Part shown: positions 22,820 through 32,461 of the stretch, one piece after another
How positions within the stretch are numbered: the first letter of the stretch is position 1
How the letters are laid out: the number at the start of each line of letters is the position of its first letter
Origin: Flaveria trinervia
Taxonomy: Eukaryota > Streptophyta > Magnoliopsida > Asterales > Asteraceae
Assembly (NCBI GenBank): GCA_025506515.1
Contig: CM046453.1
Coordinates: forward strand, 124,001 to 188,000
Length of the DNA stretch: 64,000 nucleotides
Direction of reading: 5' to 3'
Program-made: the position numbers and the translations under genes
The notes under the pieces: model-generated
Database searches by the model: none
Told to the model about the DNA's origin: nothing
The model's input: only the letters and a program-made list of their open reading frames with translations

Positions 22820-23410
22820 TTGTTTAGATTATTGCAATTAACCCCACAAAAATATTTTTCCCAAAATTTGTAAAATAATCCCCCCCCCCCCCCGAAAAAT
22901 ATTATTTTTTAAATATCACGCTAGACAATCTTAGCAACTGGGGTCAAGCTGACTAGGTCAGCTTGTTTTTTTATAAATCTTTTAATATTGGTGAAAATTT
23001 CTTTATCGGGATGAAATCAATTAATCCAACTAGGAGGAAAAAGTAATGTTTGACATTCTAGTTTCGCTTAAACAATATGATAATTTCGCCGAAATTGTAG
23101 TTTTGCAGAGCTAGTTTCGCAGAAAAATCTAGTTTCGCTGAGCCGACAGTAGTTCGCTAGAAATTACGGCAGCAGTTTCGCTAGCTAAATGCTTTAGACT
23201 TCTTAGTTTAACCGAAAATTTCGCACAAAACAAGCTTGAACTTTCGTTCAAAGATACTTTGGACAATAATTTCGCTTGTAATATGCACACAAGCATTGTT
23301 GAACTTTCATTCAAGATCACTACTTTCGTTGAGATGCTAAAATTAACTACAAAGTGTAAAATACTTGTAGTTTCACTGAAAGAACAGGCAGTTTCATTCA
23401 AACATTTGTG
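21405..23410 (-). repeat. Copia-C internal tandem duplication, unit A
   Basis: This roughly 2.0-kb unit holds gag copy A (most of it) and a leader with many TTTCGCT words (23050-23400). Its lower border TTTGATTCATCATCT recurs at 23411, the start of unit B. Long stretches match between units, for example 21840-22060 with 23840-24060. A C homopolymer near 22878-22893 is assembly-prone. Confidence 0.8.
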
Positions 23411-25250
23411 TTTGATTCATCATCTGAGCTTGACTAGTCTTGTATACAATATATGCTTCCAATGGATCTTGATTGACACCTCCTATTATGTCGGCTTCGG
23501 TTATAGGGTTCTGATTGCCTGACGATTCAACAATTGTTCCTTCTTTGACAAACCGGACAGTAACAAACGAAGGAATGTTACCTATTTTGAATTTGTTGAA
23601 GAAGGTTGGATAAGTAACTTATATTAGTTTTGAAACACCAGAGGTGGAATCATCATTAATCATATTAGATCCCTGCCCATGGAATCCCAAACCTACAGAA
23701 GAATTTTGCACATCTGTAACCTCTTTTAGATTAACGCAGCTTAAACCTGCATTTAAACTATTAGTTTCTACAGCTTCAATCAAATCATTAGATGGATGAG
23801 GTTGAGGCATAAGAGAGTAACAATGAGTGCTAGGAGGAGGATAGATGTATGGATTTTCACCACAACCCACTCATGTTTTAATCCTAGCTCCCCTTTGTTT
23901 ACATAGTAACTCTTCCTGTTTCATTTCAGATATGGTCCATTTGTCAAGCTTTATTTTAAGCTTTCTTGTTTCAAATTCAGCCAAAGTGACTCTTTCATTT
24001 AATAGATTAATTTCAATATTTCTTTCAAGAAGAGTTCGTTTTAAATAATCATTTTCTTTTAAAGCTTCATTTAATTTTATGAAATAATTGGCTTCATTCT
24101 TTTTAAGTTCTGCGTTTATGGTGGTTAATTCCTTTTGGTTATCTAAAGGTAACCTATTAGCTTTATACACATCAAAGAGTCTAATTTTGCAAGCAGAAGA
24201 ACACACATCCTGATTCGTCTCGTATGAAAGATCTAGGATGACTCTTTCAGCAGTAGGAGCCTTCTTGTAGTTGCAAACTAGTATTTTGCTTACATTCATC
24301 TTCCTTCTTAGCATCAAAAACCTTATCATTCAACTAAGCTCCACCTTTACCCACTGATGTCTGCTTAAGCTCCTCTTATACCTCTTCAATTCTAGGTTTC
24401 GGTAAACCGTCAGAATTGGTGCCAGAATCTGATCTCTCTTCTGGTTTCTCTGTGGAGTTTGAGGTGATCTTTGGAGTTAGATATGTCGCTTCATAGTACT
24501 CACAAAGTTTGATATCCAACTCCATTTCTTTAAAGCTACAAAATTATCAAACCGACATTGTGCAATTGTTAGATTATCAGATTTGAAGGATTTAAACAGT
24601 TTTGCAAAAGCCATTTTTATTTCCAAAAATATATTTCCCAAAATTTGTGAAATAATTCTCCCTCGGGAAAAAATATTATATTTAAATGTCACGCTAGACA
24701 ATCTTAGCAACTAGGGTCAAGCTGACTAGGTCAACTTGTTTTTTTATAAATCTTTTAAAATCGATGAAAATTTCTTTATCAAGATGAACTCAATTAATCC
24801 AACTAGGGGGAAAAAGTCATCTTTAACATTCGAATTTCGTTGAAGAAATGATAGTTTCGCCGAAATTATAGTTTCACAGAGCTAGTTTTGCTGTGAACTC
24901 TTGTTTCGCTAAGCCGACAGTAGTTTCACTAGAAATTTCGGCAACAGTTTCGCTAGAAATTTCGGCAACAGTTTCGCTAGCCAAATGCCTAAAGCAGCTT
25001 AGTTTCACCAACAAGTTCGCACGAAACAAGCTTGAAATTTCATTCAATGATACTTTCGGTAACAATTTCGCTTGTAAATCACCCACAAGCACTATTGAAC
25101 TTTCGTTCAATGAAACTAGTTTCGCAGGACAGCCAAAAACAACTTCAATGAGGATAACCCATGTAGTTTCGCTGGAAGAACTCGTAGTTTCGCTGGATGA
25201 ACTGATAATTTCGCTGAACGAAGCTGAAAAACTTTTTCAACACGAAATCA
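23411..25250 (-). repeat. Copia-C internal tandem duplication, unit B
   Basis: This second leader-plus-gag unit is shorter than unit A mainly because about 200 bp of gag (the equivalent of 22562-22735) is missing near 24530. Its leader at 24830-25230 repeats phrases such as AGTTTCGCTAG and AATTTCGGCAACAG. Confidence 0.8.
23619..24614 (-). pseudogene. Copia-C gag, copy B (truncated)
   Basis: The start MAFAKLFKSFKSDNLTIAQC at 24614 matches copy A. After DNFVAL the sequence jumps over the capsid middle to the region equivalent to 22545. The helical segment at 24329-23871 (residues SYETNQDVCSSACKIRLF, ERVTLAEFETRKLK) parallels 22250-21900 of copy A. It ends without a zinc knuckle, so it could not package RNA by itself. 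Confidence 0.7.
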
Positions 25251-25463
25251 ATCTTAAATCATCAAAAACTCAATGGATTTGAGATCTGATGATTAACAGA
25301 GCTTCCCCAACCACCAACCAATAAAATTCAAGCAAATTCCATATCAAATACACCCAAATTTGATCTAAAATTAATGAAAACTTGATATTGAACAAAAACA
25401 ACCAAAACCTTAACTTCTCTCTCTAAAAATCTTCAGAACTTCAGTGAATTTGATCCAAAAATA

Positions 25464-25474
25464 CTTTGATACCA
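25464..25474 (-). other. Copia-C primer binding site
   Basis: On the minus strand TGGTATCAAAG lies three bases after the 5' LTR end. It is a Met-type PBS with one change from the consensus TGGTATCAGAG. Confidence 0.75.
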
Positions 25475-25477
25475 AAT

Positions 25478-25933
25478 TGTAACTCCAGGATAATCAAACT
25501 TGAATCAAAATCATGAAAAATTAGATCAAAATAATGATAAACACCATAAACCTTAAATTGATCTAATATGATTTGTATAATGTGAAAACCCTAATCAAAT
25601 GGTCATTCAACCATTAACAACACTAATGAAAATTAACCTATTTATAGTCTAGACTAATATTCACTAATTACAGTTTACTCCTTAGACTTAGGCTAATTAA
25701 TGCAAAATTACATATTAAGCATAAAAATGACTAAAAACAAGATAAAATATATTTTGTTCACACAAAATATATTTATTACAATATAACTCCTAGTCATCTA
25801 AATCTTCAACGTCTCGTCTCGGTTCCTTGTCTCGAACGTGTCGGGTTTGACTTATGATGACTTTGACCGTGATGTTGACTTTTGATGACTTTCACTGTAT
25901 TGATAATATAGACTATCTTTTACAGCTCCAACA
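25478..25933 (-). repeat. Copia-C 5' LTR
   Basis: It runs from TGTAACTCCAGG to GCTCCAACA and aligns throughout with 18347-18812. Confidence 0.85.
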
Positions 25934-25938
25934 GAAAT

Positions 25939-27052
25939 GTAGGTTAAATGAAGCTTAACGTACATTATTTAAGAAGAAAACAAAGGATAACAAGACTATG
26001 GCTCGAAAGGTGCTGAAAATGAAGAAAACTGTGCTGAGTGCAGGGAGGCCGTAAACTACGGCCTAAGGCTATAACTTACGGCCCTGTGCTGAGTCCATAT
26101 GTGAACCCCGTAAGACAAGAGGTTAGGCCGTCTCGCTGAAGGTAGGCCCTAACCTACCGCCTATAGGCCGTAAGTTATAGTCTAACGCGATATTTTGAGG
26201 AATATTTCAAATTTTAAAACCTATTTAATCCCTAACATTAGGGTTTCGAAGGGACCTCTGCCTCCAACCCCAAGAACGAATCTTTGGACTATTTTGAGCC
26301 ATTAAAGCTCTCTCTAATCATCAATTGATCAAGGATTCATATGTACAAAGTGAAGATTGGAGAGATCATGATGAATATGCAAGGCTAAACCATCCGTGAT
26401 CATCTCCGGGTGGACGGTTTGTGATTGGATATTGCATGCTTGTGTTTTTACCTAGTCAAGACATAAACTTTGATCATTTAATTAACTTTTCTTCATTTAT
26501 GTGTTTTGAATCATATGTTGATTAAAGATTCTTGTTAGTGGATTTGATTATTGCTTATCAAGTTATCAGTCTTGCATTGTTAACCATTGAGTAGTAATTA
26601 GGTTATTATCATTAATTGGTGATTGCTAATAAAGTTTCTAGATTGTGGCATTAGTTAGTTTACTAGTTAATTTACATAATCAGTTATCAAGTTGGTAATT
26701 ACCTTTCGACGTATGTGATAAACAAGTTATGTCTATATGACTTCAAGATTAAATAAAACATAAGCCATGTTGTCAATTATATTCCTGAAACCCGTTGTGA
26801 TCCTTTTCATCTCAATAGATCTAAACCAAGTCCAAGTTTTCGTTTTCCTTCGTAAAGTGATCGTTTTAAGTTAATTTCATCCATATCCATTTACGGTCAA
26901 AGTGACAATAGTTTAGTTTAATTAGTAATTTAGATAAATAATCAAGTGAATCATGTAACACTAACCACATACTCCCCATGGATACAATACCTAACTTACC
27001 CTAGCTACCTAGGTTAATTAGGTTTTTGCATGACCCTAACAAAAGGTAATCA
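25939..27052 (+). repeat. LARD-A 5' LTR, remainder
   Basis: It resumes after Copia-C at 25939 and ends AAAAGGTAATCA. The part from about 26184 has a partner in the 3' LTR; the part before 26184 does not. That private part has a GGCCGTA-rich inverted-repeat cluster (26047-26178). Positions 26205-26626 are identical to 28871-29292. Confidence 0.85.
26047..26178. repeat. GGCCGTAA hairpin cluster in LARD-A LTR
   Basis: GGCCGTAAACTACGGCC at 26047-26063 is a perfect 7-bp stem with a 3-base loop. ATAACTTACGGCC (26071-26083) and GGCCGTAAGTTAT (26166-26178) are perfect 13-bp inverted arms about 80 bases apart. Further GCCGT / CCGTAAG words lie between them. Confidence 0.85.
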
Positions 27053-27055
27053 AAA

Positions 27056-27073
27056 TGGCGTCGTTGCCGAGGA
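27056..27073 (+). other. LARD-A primer binding site (tRNA-Asp)
   Basis: TGGCGTCGTTGCCGAGGA starts three bases after the 5' LTR. It differs at two positions from TGGCGCCGTTGCCGGGGA, the complement of the plant tRNA-Asp 3' end used by Athila/Tat-type elements. Confidence 0.85.
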
Positions 27074-27267
27074 GCTAGTGCGCTTTGTTATTTTATTTGA
27101 TTATTTTTTTAGTATTTTTTTAAGTTTCAAAAAAATATAAAAAACTCAAATTAAAAAAAGTCAAAAATAAAAAAACTACTTTTCATAGTTTGTTTTATTT
27201 ATTCTTCTTTACCCTTGGTATTCTAGTTGTTCTTTTAGGATAATTTTCTTACTAGTTTAGTAGAATC

Positions 27268-28107
27268 ATGTATTGGGATTGGAATTATGATGATGATTAT
27301 GATCCATGTATATGTTGTGGGAGCGATTGTCATTGGGTTAAAGATTGTCCATTGTTCGAGAGCAAATATGGAAACATAGAGAGAGGATGTTTAGAATATA
27401 AGCGGCAAAAAGGATTTGTGAGAGCAAATTATGATGATGAAGAGACACACTCATATTATCCATACTTTGAACCCCCTCCATCACCAAAATATCAAGAATA
27501 TTATCATGTTGACATCAATTACAAATATGCTCAAGAATGGGATTGTCACCATTATGAAACCGAGATGCCACAATTCTCAAGCAACCAAGAGGAATATGAT
27601 GACTGCTATCTTGAACACCCTCAACTTACATACGAAGAGCCTCAAGTTTCAATAAACTCTAAACTTGATGAAATCATGAACATGATGGTGGAAATGAAAA
27701 AGGAAGACGGGTTAAAAGACAAATCATTTGAGGCTTTGGTTAAACAGGTTAGCCAACTTGCTAAAGATGTAGCTCAACTTAAACAAGATCAATGTAAGTT
27801 AGATTGTGATACCATGGTTGACGTAGATGTGATGGAAGATGTTATGGGTCGTTCAGAGCATGACTTTGGATGTTTCAAGTTAAATGAATATGTAACACCT
27901 CCAATAGAGCCAAAGCCCAATGTAGACCTAGTTTATCCCAATCATTCTTATGTGCTTATTACTCCAACTATAATAGTTGGGGAAAAAGATTTGAAGACCA
28001 AGATAAAGAATGGGGCATTGGAAGACATTGGACAAATTATTATGAGATGGCAGCACAACTACTACTCAACAAACTTGCCAATGATGATAACACAATCATG
28101 GAACTAG
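27268..28107 (+). CDS. LARD-A zinc-knuckle (gag-like) protein
   Basis: This uninterrupted 279-codon frame is one of the longest in the window. A CCHC knuckle with spacing C-x2-C-x4-H-x4-C (CICCGSDCHWVKDC) sits near the N-terminus at residues 13-26. It is followed by an acidic, Tyr-rich and His-rich section (to about residue 120), a predicted amphipathic helix with LDEIMNMMVEMKKEDGLKD and LVKQVSQLAKDVAQLKQD (about 130-175), and a C-terminal part with PNHSYVLITPTIIVGEKDL. There is no capsid (Retrotrans_gag) domain and no pol. The N-terminal knuckle reverses the normal gag order. A role in RNA binding or recruitment of a partner's particles is inference. I chose the first ATG because the leader before it is stop-rich. 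Confidence 0.75.
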   Translation: MYWDWNYDDDYDPCICCGSDCHWVKDCPLFESKYGNIERGCLEYKRQKGFVRANYDDEETHSYYPYFEPPPSPKYQEYYHVDINYKYAQEWDCHHYETEMPQFSSNQEEYDDCYLEHPQLTYEEPQVSINSKLDEIMNMMVEMKKEDGLKDKSFEALVKQVSQLAKDVAQLKQDQCKLDCDTMVDVDVMEDVMGRSEHDFGCFKLNEYVTPPIEPKPNVDLVYPNHSYVLITPTIIVGEKDLKTKIKNGALEDIGQIIMRWQHNYYSTNLPMMITQSWN

Positions 28108-28849
28108 CAGGTTAACTATCGAGCTTTTATTGGGAATTCAATAGGCAAATGTTCACTTAAACCCCCATGAAAGAAGCTCAGGTATGGTCTGACGGAAGAC
28201 CTAAAACTTAACGCTTTCCGGGAGGCAACTCGGAGAACTTTGTAGGTATGTTCAATAGAAACCCTCACGAGAATTCACTCGTCCATTCAGGCATACTGAG
28301 GGGTTTAAAAGGCTTGTTGCATATGCTAAATGCAACCATGATTCCTACGAAAGTGAGTTTAGAAATTCAGTTTTATTTATTTATTTAGTATTTGTTTCGC
28401 ATTTCTCCTCTATGTATATTGTTACAGTTCAAACCCAAGATGAAAATACTCAAGTGTGGGGAGGCACATGGATGTCCTACTGATCAGGTCTATGTACTCT
28501 CTCCTCATCTTATTTGTTTGGTTTGTGTGGTGTTTTTGTTTTTTTATTTGTTTATGTATTGGGTGGTGTAATAAACTTGTTGATTTTGGGAATGTGTTTA
28601 AGTTAAATTTTAGTTAATGTTGAGTATTGGTATGCATACCACAATGATGAGGTATTTAGCCTTGCACTTGGGGGAACTAAGGTTTTAATAAATTCATTCT
28701 ACATTGGGAACATTGTATCCTAAGTGTGGGGATGAGGTGATTAAAATCTTAAAATTTAGAAAAGTTGAAAATATTTTGAAAAAAAAACAAGAAGGAGCTT
28801 TTAAACGAATTTAATTGCGCATCAAGCCTTATTTCTCAAGTTACGGTCT
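28108..28849 (+). other. LARD-A 3' internal region
   Basis: This non-coding stretch holds GGGAGGCAACTCGG at about 28220 and two AAGTGTGGGGA words (about 28453 and 28724), features typical downstream of gag-pol in Athila/Tat elements. A TTTATTTATTTAG run is near 28370. No polypurine tract directly abuts the 3' LTR copy, because the first several hundred bases of that LTR are missing. Confidence 0.6.
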
Positions 28850-29719
28850 AACGTGATATTTTGAGGATTGTTTCAAATTTTAAAACCTATTTAATCCCTA
28901 ACATTAGGGTTTCGAAGGGACCTCTGCCTCCAACCCCAAGAACGAATCTTTGGACTATTTTGAGCCATTAAAGCTCTCTCTAATCATCAATTGATCAAGG
29001 ATTCATATGTACAAAGTGAAGATTGGAGAGATCATGATGAATATGCAAGGCTAAACCATCCGTGATCATCTCCGGGTGGACGGTTTGTGATTGGATATTG
29101 CATGCTTGTGTTTTTACCTAGTCAAGACATAAACTTTGATCATTTAATTAACTTTTCTTCATTTATGTGTTTTGAATCATATGTTGATTAAAGATTCTTG
29201 TTAGTGGATTTGATTATTGCTTATCAAGTTATCAGTCTTGCATTGTTAACCATTGAGTAGTAATTAGGTTATTATCATTAATTGGTGATTGCAAATAAAG
29301 TTTCTAGATTGTGGCATTACTTAGTTTACTAGTTAATTTTCATAATCAGTTATCAAGTTGGTAATTACCTTTCGACGTATGTGATAAACAAGTTATGTCT
29401 ATGTGACTTGAAAATTAGATAAAACATAAGTCGTGTTGTCAATTATAATCCTGAAACCCAGTTGTGATCCTTTTCATCTCAATAGATCTAAACCAAGTCC
29501 AAGTTTTCGTTTTCCTTCATAAAATGATTGTTTTAAGTTGATTTCATCCATATCCATTTACAGTCAAAGTGACAATAGTTTAGTTTAATTAGTAATTTAG
29601 ATAAATAATTAAGCGAATCATGTAACACTAACCATATGCTCCCCGTGGATACGATACCTGACTTACCCTAGCTACCTAGGTTAATTAGGTTTTTGCATGA
29701 CCCCAACGACAGGTCATCA
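28850..29719 (+). repeat. LARD-A 3' LTR (5'-truncated)
   Basis: It matches 26184-27052 and ends CGACAGGTCATCA before the target duplication. The first roughly 340 bases of the LTR (98 bp plus about 245 bp up to 26184) have no counterpart, so a deletion removed the PPT and LTR start; the junction lies at a shared GTTA-GTCTAACG stretch. Confidence 0.8.
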
Positions 29720-29724
29720 GCACC

Positions 29725-32425
29725 GTATCGGTTGGCTCCGACTGAGATGAAGGAATTGATGGAGCACTTACAAGAGCTACTTGATAGGGGTTCATTAGAC
29801 CGAGTATGTCTCCTTGGGGTGCTCCCGTCTTATTCGTGAAGAAAAAAGACGGTAGCATGAGGATGTGTATCGACTACTGTGAGCTGAATAAGTTGACGAT
29901 AAAGAATCGATACCCATTACCGAGAATTGATGATTTATTTGATCATATTCAAGGTGCCAGTTGGTTCTCGAGAATAGATCTTCGATCTAGCTACCATTAG
30001 CTAAAGGTGAAAGAGCAGGATATCCCTAAAATAGCTTTTCGCAAGCGCTATGGACACTACGAGTTTCTCGTTATGTCTTTTGGTTTAACCAATCTGCCAG
30101 CTACTTTTATAGACTTAATGAATTGAGTGTGTTGGCCGATGTTGCATAAATCAGTGATTTTTTTATTGATGATATCCTGATTTATTCAAAGAACGAGAAT
30201 CAGCATGCCCGTCACATTCAAGAGGTGTTGGAGACGTTGAGGAGGGAGAAGTTGTACGCTAAATTCTCCAAGTGTGCATTTTGGCTACACGAGGTTCAGT
30301 TCTTGGGTCACGTGGTGAATCCCGAGGGGATTATAGTGAATCCGGAAAAAGTAGAGGCGGTGATGCAATGGAAGTCTCCAAAGACGCCATCCGAGATTCG
30401 TATTTTCTTGAGTTTGGCAGGCTATTAAAGAAGATTCATTAAAGACTTCTCTAAGATCACTTCTCCACTAACCAAGTTGACCCATAAGGATATAAAGTTT
30501 GTGGGGTCAATCTCACAAGAAGGCATTTGAGGAGTTAAAGGCGAGATTGACTCAAGCTCCTATTTTGTCGTTACCCGATGCAAGTGAAGATTTGGTGGTT
30601 TATTCTGATGCTTCCTACTCAGGGTTGGGGTTTGTGTTAATGCAGAGAGGAAGGGTTATAGCCTATGAATCCCGACAGTTGAAGGTTCATGAGGTTAACT
30701 ATCCTACTCATGACTTGGAGCTAGCAGCTGTGGTCTTTGCGTTGAAGATTTAGAGGCACTACCTGTATGGGATCACGTGCACCATATTCACCGACCCCAA
30801 AAGCTTGAAGTATTTCTTCGAGCAGAAAGATTTGAACATGAGGTAAAGGAGATGGTTGGAGCTCATAAAGGACTATGATTGCGAGATCCATTACCATCCG
30901 GGCAAAGCCAACGTCGTGGCGGATGCCCTAAGTCAAAAGGAGAGACCCGAGCCGATTCGGGTGAAAGCTTACAAGTTGATCATGACCTCTGATGTGATGA
31001 AGCAAGTCAAGGAGTTTCAAGATAAGGCGTTGAAAGACGATCATCTTAACTTCGAAAGAATGAGAGGTCTGGTTACAGAACTAGGTGAGAACACACTTGG
31101 TGTTAGAACCCGATTCGGCCAAATGTGGATTCCTCGTTTTGGGGATCTACGCGTGAAGATTATGGATGAAGCTCATAAGACTCGGTACTCCATTAATCTC
31201 AGCACTACAAAGATATATCAAGACATGGAGAATGATTATTGGTGGCTGGGTATGAAGCGTGATGTGGTGGAGTATGTGAGTAAATGCCTTACTTGTTTAC
31301 AAGTGAAGGTCGAGCATCAAAAGCTGTATGGAAAGATCCAACCATTGGATATACCGGAGTAGAAGTGGGAGCACATCACCATGGACTTTATTACGAAGCT
31401 ACCACGTACCATGAAAGGGTATGATGGAATATGGGTGATAGCTGACCGTTTAACGAAGAGTGCTCACTTCCTACCGATTCACGAGACTTATTCATCTGAG
31501 AGGTTAGCGGATCTGTTCATTAAAGAGATTGTAGCTTCTCATGGTGTGCCGGTGTCTATTGTGTCTGGTCGTGACACCCGTTTACATCTAAATTTTGGAA
31601 GAAATTCCACGACGCAATGGGGACGAGGTTACATATTAGCATGGCTTATCATCCTCAGACAGATGGTCAGTCAGAAAGGATCATTCAGACGTTGGTAGAT
31701 ATGCTCCGGGCATGAGTCATTGATTTTGGAGGAAGTTGGTATGACCACTTACCGTTAGCTGAGTTCTTATATAACAACAGTTATCATGCCAGTATTGGTA
31801 TGCCTCCTTATGAGATGCTATACGGTATGAGATGTAGAACACCCGTTTGATGGGGTGATATCGGCCAAAAAAGAATTATGGAGCGTCAAGGTGGTCGAGG
31901 CTATGACTGAGAAGCTGGGAAGGATCAAGGCCTTCATGAAGGCAGCCTAAAGATAGGCAAAAGTTGTATGCTGATAAACGACGTAGACCGATTAAGTTCT
32001 AGGTGGGTGATAAAGTTATGTTGAAAGTCTCACCCTGGAAAGGTAGCATTCGGTTTAGAAAGCGGGGCAAGTTGAGCCTGAGGTACATAGGGTCTTTTTG
32101 AATCATTGCTTGAGTAGGATAGGTGGCCTATAAACTGGAGTTACCAGAGGAGTTAAGTGTAATTCATCCGACATTCCATGTATCTCATCTCAGGAAATGG
32201 TTAGCAGACGAGGATATGGTTGTACCACAGGAAGATATCGAAGTAGACGAACGGCTCAACTATGTGAAGCAACCAGTGGTAATCATTGACCATAAAGAGA
32301 AGAAGTTGAGGAATAAAGTCGTTCCCCTTGTGTACGTACAGTGGAAGCACAGAAAGGGATCTGAGTCTACGTGGGAGACTAAAGAAGAGATGAGACAGCA
32401 TTACCCACGTTTGTTCAAGGAATAA
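29725..32425 (+). pseudogene. Gypsy-A RT, RNase H, integrase and chromodomain-like tail
   Basis: Pol resumes with YRLAPTEMKELMEHL. RT: GAPVLFVKKKDGSMRMCIDY (29815-29880), NRYPLPRIDDLF, and an intact active-site block FIDDILIYSK at about 30163-30190. RNase H: PDASEDLVVYSDASYSGLGFVL (30570-30640) and YPTHDLELAAVVFAL. Integrase: a zinc part with the residues AHKTRYSIN...CLTC (31170-31290; the second His is Asn), MDFITKLP (31381) and SGRDTRL, after which a frameshift destroys the rest of the core. The C-terminal part (32123-32425) has VIHPTFHVSHLRKW and a chromodomain-like VYVQWKHRKGSESTWE. Stops interrupt at about 30000, 30426, 30752, 30844 and 31360, with several frameshifts. Confidence 0.85.
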
Positions 32426-32448
32426 GGTTTCGGGGACGAAACCTATAT

Positions 32449-32461
32449 AAGGGGGTGGACT
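32449..32461 (+). other. Gypsy-A polypurine tract
   Basis: AAGGGGGTGGACT lies directly before the TGTAAC start of the 3' LTR, preceded by GGGGACGAAACC, the arrangement usual in Tekay/Del elements. Confidence 0.85.

Larger units (their letters stand above)
18347..25933 (-). mobile_element. Copia-C, gag-only Copia with duplicated leader-gag
   Basis: This minus-strand element has LTRs 18347-18812 (466 bp) and 25478-25933 (456 bp) and a perfect duplication GAAAT (18342-18346 / 25934-25938). The PBS is Met-type. Inside are two diverged copies of a leader-plus-gag unit and no RT, RNase H, integrase or protease that I can recognise, although the internal region is 6.7 kb. It is therefore non-autonomous. 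The LTRs differ by roughly 6% plus a 10-bp indel over the first 130 bases by eye. Confidence 0.85.
18249..29719 (+). mobile_element. LARD-A, non-autonomous tRNA-Asp-primed Gypsy-like element
   Basis: This plus-strand element is flanked by the perfect duplication GCACC at 18244-18248 and 29720-29724. Its 5' LTR is 18249-18346 plus 25939-27052 (split by Copia-C), and its 3' LTR is about 28850-29719. Without Copia-C it is only about 3.9 kb. It encodes one zinc-knuckle protein and no pol. The Asp PBS, the 'gggaggcaac' word after the ORF and repeated 'aagtgtgggga' resemble Athila/Tat-group Gypsy elements. It therefore fits a TR-GAG or LARD-type element mobilised in trans. Confidence 0.8.
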
